A stretch of 31,761 bases of DNA from CAYMCQ01 sp964389025 (GCA_964389025.1 CAYMCQ010000048.1:1-31761), one strand, 5' to 3'; positions 1-6,267 are shown, numbered from the stretch's first letter. Notes: generated by a model not told the origin, from the sequence alone. A program made the numbers and translations.

Positions 1-387
1 ATACGAGACGACCTGTTTCATGTCGCGCGCGGCCTTGAGCGCGTTGGTGACGATCTGCTGGAGCTTCGGCACGTCGAACGGCTTGAGCAGATAATCATAC
101 GCGCCGAGCTTCATCGCTTCGATGGCCATCTGCGTCGTGCCGTAAGCGGTCATGAGGATGACGAGCAGTTTGGGGTCGCTCTGGCGAATGCGGCGCAGCG
201 TTTCGAGACCGCTCATGCCGCCCATGCGGATGTCCATGATCACGAGGTCGGGCTTGAATTTGGGAATGAGCTTCAGCCCTTCCTCGCCGCTGGACGCCGT
301 GGCAAGTTCGATTTCCGGCGAATCAAAAATGCGCCGGAAGGAATATTGCACATCAGCTTCGTCGTCTATGAGGAGGAGTTTGCTCAC
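1..387 (-). CDS. Response regulator receiver domain, NtrC-like (3' end beyond window)
   Basis: The protein runs off the left edge after 129 residues, so only the receiver domain is visible. Acidic pocket residues D8-D9 (LLLIDDE), phospho-acceptor D52 (LVIMDIRMGGMSG), switch T80 (LMTAYGTTQ) and K102 (LLKPFD) are all present. The 'AYGTTQMAIEAMKLGAYDYL' pattern is typical of NtrC-type regulators, which usually continue into an AAA+ sigma-54 activator and a Fis helix-turn-helix. That continuation is inferred, not seen. The best start is GTG at 387, four bases after the stop of the upstream HNH gene; no ATG lies in frame before the first beta strand. The partner histidine kinase is not upstream, where an AT-richer cassette sits instead. 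Confidence 0.9.
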   Translation of the reverse strand, partial: MSKLLLIDDEADVQYSFRRIFDSPEIELATASSGEEGLKLIPKFKPDLVIMDIRMGGMSGLETLRRIRQSDPKLLVILMTAYGTTQMAIEAMKLGAYDYLLKPFDVPKLQQIVTNALKAARDMKQVVSY

Positions 388-391
388 GAGT

Positions 392-1012
392 TTAAGAAAC
401 CGGCAGAGCAGGAATCGAAGGAATCATTTTTTCCACAATCGCTCTTAGCAGGACCGAAAAATCCAGCATCTGGCTGCCATCGAGAACGCTGATCGGAAGC
501 TTTGCAGTAACAGGGCAGGCATTGAGGACTTCTCGGAGTTTCGCTCGCTCTTTCCGCTCTAAAACAAGGTGTGGCGCATTTAAATCGCAATACCGAATGT
601 GATATATCCCTGCCGGTGTAACTCCAAGCAACTCATGTGTGATTGGATTCTCGAAAATATGAACTCCGTAATCATGTTCTTCGCATGGATTCAAAAACCG
701 GATTCCAGTCTTTCGCAATTTGGTTGATGGCCAGTGTTGGCCTTTCGAACCATTGCAATGTCGCGTTGCTGGAAACAGATTCGAGTATTTATTGCGCGAT
801 GCTCCACGAAGCAGTGGATTGAAATGATCAACCTCCATGCATTTTAAACCGACTCGGTCGACGTGTTGAAGCGAATAAGCACATCGCCAATCAAAATTGC
901 GAAGCAAAAACAGCCTAGCTTTTCTGTAAGTAGATTCGGTAAATTTCCGCGGTATCGGTTTACGGACGACGCGCGATTTTGTGGAAGTTGACATACCGAG
1001 TGAGCGATTCAA
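392..1012 (-). CDS. HNH endonuclease family protein
   Basis: This is a 206-residue protein. The HNH core occupies about residues 43-90: RCAYSLQH, then MEVDHFNP (D62, H63), then YSNLFPATRHCNGSKG (N78, H85, N87). These fit the beta-beta-alpha-metal nuclease fold, which cleaves DNA. The region with one Cys per knuckle resembles a known subfamily (RCAYS...VDHF.P...RHCN) rather than the Cys4 type. The C-terminal half is unassigned. It overlaps the preceding gene, whose stop is at 960, by 53 bases, or 35 if Met7 (994) is the start. It is the last gene of a three-gene overlapping set and ends four bases before the response regulator. A defence role is plausible from the company it keeps but is inference. 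Confidence 0.8.
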   Translation of the reverse strand: MNRSLGMSTSTKSRVVRKPIPRKFTESTYRKARLFLLRNFDWRCAYSLQHVDRVGLKCMEVDHFNPLLRGASRNKYSNLFPATRHCNGSKGQHWPSTKLRKTGIRFLNPCEEHDYGVHIFENPITHELLGVTPAGIYHIRYCDLNAPHLVLERKERAKLREVLNACPVTAKLPISVLDGSQMLDFSVLLRAIVEKMIPSIPALPVS

Positions 1013-1406
1013 CTAAATCCCGCGTTATTTTCCTCTGCTCATATTCCCACAACAACTCTTCCCCTGAACGAGGATTCTTTAACGCCCTGCGCTGGTCGGA
1101 CAGACGGTCAAGTTCGTCTTTCTCGCCCGAGTTCAATTTGCCTATGGCTTCCCGTTCAGCCAGAGTTGCGAAACGGTGCTCGTTTTTCGGCCTCCATTGG
1201 TCATCTGGCAGCACGAATTCGTTTCGATCTTCCGTTGCTTGAGTCGGCTCGCCAGATGCAAGAAGTTCAGTGACCGGATCGGATGCAGCGCCTGGGCTGG
1301 GTGAGAAAACTTGTGCTTCAATGCCATCTTCAACCACAACAATTTCTGTTGTTCGTGAAAGCGCGTTCGCTCTGATTTGTTGACAATTGAAATCTAGTGA
1401 GATCAT
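960..1406 (-). CDS. Hypothetical protein, middle gene of the HNH cassette
   Basis: This 148-residue protein is not recognised. It is hydrophilic and charged, with no signal peptide or membrane segment. The middle third is Pro/Glu/Asp rich, and residues about 85-140 look helical and charged (LAEREAIGKLNSGEKDELDR and following). ATG at 1406 lies in a four-base ATGA overlap with the stop of the preceding gene, and its own 3' end overlaps the HNH gene. All three are therefore probably co-transcribed and translationally coupled. It may be an accessory or regulatory partner of the nuclease, but nothing in the sequence proves this. Confidence 0.65.
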   Translation of the reverse strand: MISLDFNCQQIRANALSRTTEIVVVEDGIEAQVFSPSPGAASDPVTELLASGEPTQATEDRNEFVLPDDQWRPKNEHRFATLAEREAIGKLNSGEKDELDRLSDQRRALKNPRSGEELLWEYEQRKITRDLVESLTRYVNFHKIARRP

Positions 1407-1900
1407 TGCTGGGGTAATAATGCTTCACCGCTCTGAAAAAGCAATCGAATCAAGTGCTGCTGAACCACAAGGGGTGAGCGAAGAACAGCAATAGGCTCAG
1501 CGGTCATCACGGCATCTGATTTATTTTTCCTTGATTCCATCATTGCTGACCAAAATGAGAATCCAAAGAACGCAGTTTCAGCTATCGGGCCGTGATGCGC
1601 CATTACAATGTGATTAACCAATTCGATTTTCTTCTCCGTGGGCGGCTGCCAACTCGGAGGTTCTTCTCCCAACGTTCCTTGCCTTCCTAGATAATCCATT
1701 GTCGTTTTCTTCTGGTTCAAAAGTTCCAATTCGGAAATAGCAGCCGAATACGAATCCACCTGAGCATTTTGCTTGCTGACCAATCCGAAATGGATAAGAA
1801 CGAACCCATCTTCGCGTTCGACGGCAAAGCGGTTGAAAAGCATCGAACGCTTGAAGCCAGTAGTTGGCAAAGTAATTTGCAATGAACCTTTGGCAGCCAT
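1403..1900 (-). CDS. Hypothetical protein, first gene of the HNH cassette
   Basis: This 165-residue soluble protein is not recognised. The N-terminal half alternates like beta strands (SLQITLPTTGF, FAVEREDGFVLIHFGLVS). A later stretch (VNHIVMAHHGPIAETAFFGF) is hydrophobic but too polar for a clear membrane helix. The start is ATG at 1900. No strong ribosome site precedes it, so the true start could differ slightly. The stop overlaps the next gene by four bases. Base composition is visibly more AT-rich than cca or the pur genes, suggesting that the cassette was acquired. Function unknown. Confidence 0.65.
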   Translation of the reverse strand: MAAKGSLQITLPTTGFKRSMLFNRFAVEREDGFVLIHFGLVSKQNAQVDSYSAAISELELLNQKKTTMDYLGRQGTLGEEPPSWQPPTEKKIELVNHIVMAHHGPIAETAFFGFSFWSAMMESRKNKSDAVMTAEPIAVLRSPLVVQQHLIRLLFQSGEALLPQQ

Positions 1901-1965
1901 GGAGTTTTAGATGCGTTGCTGAATCAGCACGCCTTTCTTGTATTGAGGTTCGTCGTTCACGTCAA

Positions 1966-2118
1966 CTACCCCTTTGATTTAATTCGTTGTTCAACCCATT
2001 CTCTAGCCTTTTCCGCCGTTTTCAATTCATCCGCCAATTGCTTTTCGCGAATCTTGTTGAGCAATTCGCCCATTGCCGGGCCGGGCTTCACGCCGAGCGC
2101 GAGAATTATTTTTCTCAC
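1966..2118 (-). pseudogene. Displaced copy of the cca 3' end (C-terminal fragment)
   Basis: Positions 2012-2102 match 3244-3334, the 3' end of the intact cca gene, at 87 of 91 bases. Three of the four differences are synonymous. Beyond 2012 the similarity continues only at protein level (AREWVEQRIK versus ARAWVKRTLK) to a TAG at 1966-1968. The frame can be read as a 50-residue ORF starting at GTG 2118, which overlaps the TGA of the nucleotidyltransferase gene in a GTGA. No catalytic part of Cca is present. It is most likely a remnant from recombination or from insertion at the cca 3' end. Translation as a free peptide cannot be excluded. Confidence 0.8.
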
Positions 2119-2795
2119 GGCAATTTCAAATTCCCCAGCCGGGTTTTGAGCGACGGATTCGGCGGTTCGTAGTCATGGCGGGCGCGTTCCAGCGCGGGAC
2201 GAATGATTGCGGCGCGCACGTCAATTTCCTTTTTCCAAAGCGTTTGCCAGAGAATACGCGTGTTCATCAGCATGTCGCCACGCGCCGTTTCCTCATCGAA
2301 CTTCGGGCGATACAAGTCCACCGCTTTTTGAAGATGCCGGATGAATTCTTCCTCGGTCGGATGGCCGGTCTTGGCAATGACGAGCTTGAACGCTTCCAAA
2401 TCTTTTTCTTCGAGCCGCTGAAGTTTGCTCACCAGCACGTCCCACGGATGGACGAAACGAAAAAGATGTCCGTGGCGCTCGACTTCAATCGCGCGATCGT
2501 TCCAGTCTGCGGCGCTGCGAAATGCGTTTGGGTCGCAGACTTGAATGTAGAATTTGGATTTCTCCTGCCCAAGCTCGTGGTCGGCGACAAAGCGAGTCAG
2601 GTAATCCCCATTTTCTTCGCGCGTGAAAAGGTCAATGTCCTGACTGAGAAAATCCGGTTTGAGAAAAAGTTGCAGCGGCGCAGAGCCAAAGACGGTGATT
2701 TCCAAACGCGGCTGTTTGGGCAAAAGGCTGGCGAGCCGGTCAAGCTGCTTTCCGGCGGGACAATCCCAGTTGATGTTTTGCTCCTTTAAATCCAT
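2115..2795 (-). CDS. Nucleotidyltransferase-like protein (DUF6036/AbiEii-like fold)
   Basis: This 226-residue protein carries a nucleotidyltransferase-type signature: FGSAPL at residues 36-41 followed by SQDIDLF with D53 and D55. It matches the G-[GS]...[ST]-x-D-[IL]-D pattern that binds metal and NTP in this superfamily. A helical region follows (WDVLVSKLQRLEEKDLEAFK), as in DUF6036 and AbiEii-type proteins, several of which are toxins of toxin-antitoxin pairs. The start is ATG at 2795, inside the end of the small upstream ORF (56-base overlap). The cca tail fragment follows at its 3' end. The substrate is unknown. The superfamily call is fairly safe; a toxin role is inferred. Confidence 0.7.
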   Translation of the reverse strand: MDLKEQNINWDCPAGKQLDRLASLLPKQPRLEITVFGSAPLQLFLKPDFLSQDIDLFTREENGDYLTRFVADHELGQEKSKFYIQVCDPNAFRSAADWNDRAIEVERHGHLFRFVHPWDVLVSKLQRLEEKDLEAFKLVIAKTGHPTEEEFIRHLQKAVDLYRPKFDEETARGDMLMNTRILWQTLWKKEIDVRAAIIRPALERARHDYEPPNPSLKTRLGNLKLP

Positions 2796-2967
2796 AGATT
2801 GCCTGCTGAATCAATCGCGGTGTCACGCCTTTATCGGCGGCCAGTTTTTTTCCGAGCGCGACATCGCGCCTGGTGAGCTTGCCTGCTTCTTCGCGCAGCA
2901 AAATCCGCGCGGCGATGCGCGATTTGCGCCAGCAGGTGTCGTAACGTGGCTCGCCTTTTTTCCGCAT
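2740..2967 (-). CDS. Small basic hypothetical protein overlapping the nucleotidyltransferase gene
   Basis: This 75-residue, very basic protein starts at ATG 2967 and ends 56 bases inside the nucleotidyltransferase gene. Residues about 18-62 look helical (ARILLREEAGKLTRRDVALG, then VTPRLIQQAIYGFKG) and could form a helix-turn-helix-like unit. The order (small gene first, then nucleotidyltransferase) resembles antitoxin-toxin pairs. No family is recognised, and the overlapping C-terminal 19 residues may be fortuitous. It could be a chance ORF. The tight head-to-tail arrangement and helical composition favour a real gene, with moderate confidence. Confidence 0.45.
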   Translation of the reverse strand: MRKKGEPRYDTCWRKSRIAARILLREEAGKLTRRDVALGKKLAADKGVTPRLIQQAIYGFKGAKHQLGLSRRKAA

Positions 2968-3032
2968 GATTCATTCATATCGCGGGAAACGATTTCCGTC
3001 AAAATGAAAACAGGCCTCGAAGGGGCCAAACG

Positions 3033-3160
3033 TGAATAGCCGCAGGCGCAACCTGCGGTTGACGGTTGTTAAATTTGTTCAGCCCTGTCAGGGCTGAACG
3101 ATTCTGGCGTCTGACCGTGGGTTGCACCCACGGCTATTCATGTTGCGTCCCTTCGGGACG
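3033..3160. repeat. Multi-hairpin palindromic element, intergenic (3' of cca)
   Basis: Outer 10-base inverted repeats tgaatagccg (3033-3042) and cggctattca (3131-3140) enclose three hairpins. Their arms are ccgcagg/cctgcgg (3040-3058), gttcagccctg/cagggctgaac (3077-3099) and ccgtggg/cccacgg (3115-3133). A fourth hairpin, cgtccc/gggacg (3146-3160), lies just outside. It sits between the cca stop and the small ORF at 2967. The architecture is that of a REP/BIME-like non-coding repeat. It could fold in RNA of either strand and might end cca transcription, but no T-run marks it as an intrinsic terminator. Confidence 0.75.
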
Positions 3161-3203
3161 ATTCGGATTTCGGATTTCAAAATGAGTCTCCTTAGGTCGC
3201 CTC

Positions 3204-4574
3204 CTACTTTTTCAACGTGCGCTTCACCCACGCGCGCGCTTCATCCGCCGTTTTCAATTCGTCCGCCAGTTGCTTTTCGCGAATCTCGTTGAGCAATTCG
3301 CCCATCGCCGGGCCGGGCTTCACGCCGAGCGCGATCACATCCGCGCCGGTCAGCAGCGGCGGAATGATTTCCGGCTGCTTCGCGAGTTCGGCGGATTGCG
3401 CGACGAGAAAATTGTGGATGTCCAGCTTGCCGTGCGAGCCGAGGCAATCGAGCCGGTGCAGTTCGAGTTCGAGCGGGAACGTCTCGCGCATCAGCACGCG
3501 GCGCAGCGTGGACTTGCGCATCTGCGGCGCGTCCTTGAGTTGCATGTGATGGCGCACGCTCGCGGTAATTTCCTCGGTTTGCTTTCGTGGAAAACGGAGT
3601 CGCTCCAGAATTTTTTCCGCCATGTCCGCGCCGATTTTTTCGTGCTCGTAAAAATGAATCGTGCCGTCGGCATCGCGCGAAGCGGTCACGGGCTTGGCGA
3701 TGTCGTGCAGCAGAATTGCCCACGGCAAAGACGGGTCAGCGTCCGGTGGCAGCTTCGAGAGCATGAGCTTGAGATGATTGAAGACCGTGCCTTCGGGATG
3801 ATAGTCCGGCGATTGTTCGCAGGAAACGGTGGCGGCGAGTTCGGGAAGGATTTGTTCGAGCAAGCCGCTTTCGTGGAGCAAATCCAAGCCGCACGCGGCG
3901 GGACTGGTAGGAACGCGCTGCCGCGCGTCCTGGCCGACCGGCAGGTCGGCCCTACCAAGTGGTGGTGCGAAAAGCTTGATCAGTTCATCGCGAATCCGCT
4001 CGGCGCTGATTTGTTTGATTTTTGACGCGAGATTTTTGACTGCGGAAAATGTTTGCGGCTCGATTTGGAAATCCAATTGCGCCGCGAGCCGAACGGCTCG
4101 GAGCAATCGCAAATGATCTTCGGCAAAGCGTTCCTCCGGCTTGCCGATGGTGCGGATGATTTTGGCGCGTAAATCTTTTTCGCCCTCGACCCAATCGTGA
4201 AGTTTGTCTGCAATTGGATCGTAGAACAGTCCGTTAACTGTGAAATCTCGACGAAGCGCATCGGCCTTTGGATCGCCAAAGGTAACTTGTTCCGGACGGC
4301 GGCCATCCTGGTAATCCGATTCGGCGCGGAAGGTGGCGACTTGAAATTGATGCTCGTTTTCGATGACGAGCATGACGCCAAATTTTTTTCCAACGGGAAC
4401 GGTGTGTGGAAATAGTTTTTCGACTTGGTCAGCGAGCGCATTCGTCGCTATGTCGTAATCGACCGGCTCACGCTTCAAAAGAAAATCCCGCACGCAGCCG
4501 CCGACCCAGTAGGCGGAGAAGCCCGCGTCTTGAAGTCGGCGGACGATTTGTGTGGCGGTGTCGCGCACAATCAT
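3204..4574 (-). CDS. cca: CCA-adding tRNA nucleotidyltransferase with HD domain
   Basis: Adds or repairs the 3' CCA of tRNA. Class II polymerase-beta-type signatures are in order: GGCVRDFLL (25-33), DYDIATNA with D39 and D41, RRDFTVNGLFYDP (108-120), then the RNA-binding helices around ERFAEDHLRLLRAVRLA (148-164). A C-terminal HD phosphohydrolase domain follows (LLHDIAKP with H290-D291, YEHEKIGA, RHHMQL). The length of 456 includes an in-frame 17-residue insert at 207-223 (GRADLPVGQDARQRVPT), encoded by a palindromic element, between LIKLFAPP and the expected AACGLDLL helix. It starts at ATG 4574, just inside another palindromic element. Its 3' end is partly duplicated at 2012-2102. Confidence 0.95.
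   Translation of the reverse strand: MIVRDTATQIVRRLQDAGFSAYWVGGCVRDFLLKREPVDYDIATNALADQVEKLFPHTVPVGKKFGVMLVIENEHQFQVATFRAESDYQDGRRPEQVTFGDPKADALRRDFTVNGLFYDPIADKLHDWVEGEKDLRAKIIRTIGKPEERFAEDHLRLLRAVRLAAQLDFQIEPQTFSAVKNLASKIKQISAERIRDELIKLFAPPLGRADLPVGQDARQRVPTSPAACGLDLLHESGLLEQILPELAATVSCEQSPDYHPEGTVFNHLKLMLSKLPPDADPSLPWAILLHDIAKPVTASRDADGTIHFYEHEKIGADMAEKILERLRFPRKQTEEITASVRHHMQLKDAPQMRKSTLRRVLMRETFPLELELHRLDCLGSHGKLDIHNFLVAQSAELAKQPEIIPPLLTGADVIALGVKPGPAMGELLNEIREKQLADELKTADEARAWVKRTLKK
3906..3956. repeat. In-frame palindromic element inside cca (51 bp)
   Basis: The outer inverted repeat ggtagg/cctacc bounds two hairpins. One has perfect eight-base arms ggccgacc/ggtcggcc around ggca (3932-3951). 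The other is ggaacgcgc/gcgcgt-cc with one bulge around tgcc (3910-3930). The length is exactly 17 codons and it contributes residues 207-223 of Cca without a frameshift. In the coding orientation it begins GGTAGG and ends CCTACC (peptide G-R...Q-R-V-P-T), like the element at 15581-15640. Confidence 0.85.
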
Positions 4575-4585
4575 GGCCTCAAGTT

Positions 4586-4693
4586 ATTTGGAGTGCGGTG
4601 ACTTGTCACCGCTTTCCCATCGGCGACTCGTCGCCGATGCTGCGCGACGAGTCGCGCAGCCCCAAAGCGCCGACAAGTCGGCGCACTCCAAAT
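4586..4693. repeat. Multi-hairpin palindromic element between the epimerase-like gene and cca
   Basis: Perfect 12-base terminal inverted repeats, atttggagtgcg (4586-4597) and cgcactccaaat (4682-4693), enclose four hairpins. Their arms are gcggtga/tcaccgc, tcggcga/tcgccga, gctgcgcga/tcgcgcagc and gcgccga/tcggcgc. The loops are CTTG, CTCG, CGAG and CAAG, which mirror each other, so the whole 108 bp is nearly symmetrical. The element begins 12 bp upstream of the cca ATG. Its other end shares one base with the stop codon of the upstream gene. It therefore fills the whole intergenic space and may affect cca translation or read-through. Confidence 0.85.
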
Positions 4694-5607
4694 CAGTCAG
4701 CGCCCCAAATTTTTTTCACATGCGCGACGCCGGATTTAAGTTGTTCAACCGGCATTTGCGGGCTGAACTCGAAAACTTTGATGTGCTCGGGCTTCACGAA
4801 TGGTTTCAGCGCGGTGAAATCCACACAGCCAGTGCCGGGCGGCATGTGGTCGCGCGTGGGAGGATGCACGTCGTGGATGTGAAAACCAAACAAACGACTG
4901 GACATTGATTCCAAATGCGTCGCGTGATGCATGAAGCCGAGGTTCTCTTTGATCTGCGCGTGGCCAGTGTCGTGCCAATAAACGACGCTCGGGCTTGTGA
5001 ATTCGCGGAACATGAACTGCCAATCCGATTCGATGGGAATTTCTTCGAGGTCCTGTCGGTTTTCGATGCCGAGTTTGATGCCACGCGATTCGGCGTCGGG
5101 CAAAAACTCGCGAAGGCATTCGTAAGCCCGCTGGACGTATTTTTCTTTTTTGGATTGGAGCTTCCCGGTGACTTCGTCGCAGAGCTTTTGGTATTTCGGC
5201 GTTCCATTTTCACCGCGCGCGAGCATCTCGGCGAGTTTCGAGGTGTAATGCTTCATGTCAATGCTGCCCATGTGCAGCACGACGACGGGCGCTTTGACGC
5301 GCGCGGCGAACTCGATGGTCTTGTGCGTGTAACGCAACGCTTGTTCGCGCTCGCGCTCGCGGTCGGCGGAAAATTGGTAGAGGTTGGGCGCGGCGAAGTT
5401 CACGCCCATCGGCAGCGGACAAAAATTGTGGACACTGGAAATTTTTATTTCACCAGCGTCAACTGCGTCAATGATTCCGGGCAGCAAACTGATTCGCGTG
5501 CCGTGGCTGAGTTCGGCGTATTCGAAACCAAGCTCGCGGACTTCGCGAAGCATCTCGCGGCCATCGGAGTGGCGATGGGAATTCCAGCAGGTGGAGAGCG
5601 AATACAT
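4693..5607 (-). CDS. Sugar phosphate isomerase/epimerase-like TIM-barrel protein
   Basis: This 304-residue protein fits the xylose isomerase-like TIM-barrel superfamily (AP endonuclease 2 fold). It shows successive barrel strands and candidate metal ligands: VVVLHMGS, IKLGIENR (Glu), YWHDTGHA (His, Asp, His), GFHIHDVHPP and KVFEFSP (Glu). These enzymes isomerise or epimerise sugars and cyclitols; the substrate here cannot be told from sequence. No signal peptide is seen, so it is probably cytoplasmic. It starts at ATG 5607, just downstream of the rpsU terminator on the same strand, so it probably has its own promoter. Its stop abuts the palindromic element before cca. Confidence 0.85.
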   Translation of the reverse strand: MYSLSTCWNSHRHSDGREMLREVRELGFEYAELSHGTRISLLPGIIDAVDAGEIKISSVHNFCPLPMGVNFAAPNLYQFSADREREREQALRYTHKTIEFAARVKAPVVVLHMGSIDMKHYTSKLAEMLARGENGTPKYQKLCDEVTGKLQSKKEKYVQRAYECLREFLPDAESRGIKLGIENRQDLEEIPIESDWQFMFREFTSPSVVYWHDTGHAQIKENLGFMHHATHLESMSSRLFGFHIHDVHPPTRDHMPPGTGCVDFTALKPFVKPEHIKVFEFSPQMPVEQLKSGVAHVKKIWGAD

Positions 5608-5644
5608 TTCGGGCGCGAGGCTAGTGGCTTTGGGCGATGGGCGG

Positions 5645-5682
5645 AAGAAAAAAGCCGGGCGCAGTTGGGCCGCGCCCGGCTT
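5645..5682 (-). terminator. Intrinsic terminator of rpsU
   Basis: A GC-rich hairpin has 11-base perfect arms (aagccgggcgc 5652-5662 and gcgcccggctt 5672-5682). On the minus strand a T-rich run follows it. It lies 12 bp beyond the rpsU stop codon and before the epimerase-like gene. Confidence 0.85.
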
Positions 5683-5694
5683 CTGAAAGGCAGG

Positions 5695-5892
5695 TCACAA
5701 GTCTGCGTAACGGGCGCTCAACATGGCGGAGAAGCGCGCGGCCTTCATCTTGCGACGGCGCGCGGCGCTGGGTTTCTCAAAGGTGCGTTTGGCGCGGACG
5801 ATGCGCAGCGTGCCTTCGCGATCAATCTTTTTCTTCAATCGCCGCAGGGCTTTTTCAACCGGCTCGCCTTTTTTCAGTTTGATTTCTGTCAA
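5695..5892 (-). CDS. rpsU: Small ribosomal subunit protein bS21
   Basis: This 65-residue, strongly basic protein has the bS21 pattern: a short beta start (TEIKLKKGEPVEKALRRLKK), a central 'EGTLRIVRAKRTFEKPSAAR' and a basic helical tail (RRRKMKAARFSAML). It binds the 30S platform next to the anti-Shine-Dalgarno end of 16S rRNA. The start codon is TTG at 5892; no ATG or GTG is suitable. A strong purine ribosome site, GGAGAGGA, lies about 11 bases upstream and pairs inside a leader hairpin (5904-5940). A clear terminator follows, so it is probably a single-gene transcript. Confidence 0.95.
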   Translation of the reverse strand: MTEIKLKKGEPVEKALRRLKKKIDREGTLRIVRAKRTFEKPSAARRRKMKAARFSAMLSARYADL

Positions 5893-5903
5893 TGCAATTC
5901 ACT

Positions 5904-5940
5904 TCCTCTCCAGCGTCGAAATTTCGACGGAGTGAGAGGA
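5904..5940 (-). promoter_or_regulatory. rpsU leader hairpin masking the ribosome binding site
   Basis: On the mRNA strand, seven bases TCCTCTC pair with GAGAGGA, enclosing a perfect 16-base palindrome (cgtcgaaatttcgacg, 5914-5929). The 3' arm GAGAGGA is the ribosome binding site of rpsU, about 11 bases before its TTG start. Folding would hide the site, which fits translational autoregulation. That role is inferred; the pairing is seen directly. Confidence 0.55.
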
Positions 5941-6012
5941 TATTTCCGGTTCGCGAAGTGTCAACGGGCAAATGGCCTTGCGTTTGCCTGCGTTTCCTTT
6001 CATTTTGGCTTC

Positions 6013-6267
6013 ATGGGACTGCCGACACAACCAGTGACGCTTGACGCGAAGCATCTCGCAGAATTGAACCACCAGCTTTCGACGATGCGCCATGACATCA
6101 ACAACCAACTCTCGCTCATCATGGCCGCGCTGGAATTGCTCCGGAAAAAACCCGAAACGGCTGAACGCATGTTGGTGACGCTGGCCGAGCAGCCGCAGAA
6201 GATTTCTCAGTCCATCACCAAATTCTCCGGGGAGTTTGAACAAGCCTTCGGCATCACACGTCCATAA
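6013..6267 (+). CDS. Small histidine phosphotransfer (DHp)-like protein without kinase domain
   Basis: This 84-residue helical protein has MRHDINNQLSLIMAALELL at 25-43. It resembles the H-[ED]-x-x-N box of histidine kinase DHp domains (H27, D28, N31) and of Spo0B-like phosphotransferases. A second helix follows (ETAERMLVTLAEQPQKISQS). No ATP-binding domain follows: the frame stops at TAA 6265-6267. The chosen start is ATG 6013, which directly precedes the recognisable region. The gene is divergent from rpsU. It may be a phosphotransfer protein or dimerising partner for a response regulator encoded elsewhere. The motif is convincing, the role is inferred, and it could be a remnant of a larger kinase. 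Confidence 0.6.
   Translation: MGLPTQPVTLDAKHLAELNHQLSTMRHDINNQLSLIMAALELLRKKPETAERMLVTLAEQPQKISQSITKFSGEFEQAFGITRP

Noticed and set aside
1900..1965. A 17-codon ORF ending just before the first cassette gene (VNDEPQYKKGV...)
   Set aside because: It is too short, has no family and no strong ribosome site; it is probably residual sequence downstream of the displaced cca end.
4915..6267. Long open frame on the plus strand opposite the epimerase-like gene and rpsU, about 450 codons
   Set aside because: It is antisense to well-supported genes over most of its length; only the last 84 codons (from 6013) look like a protein and are reported.
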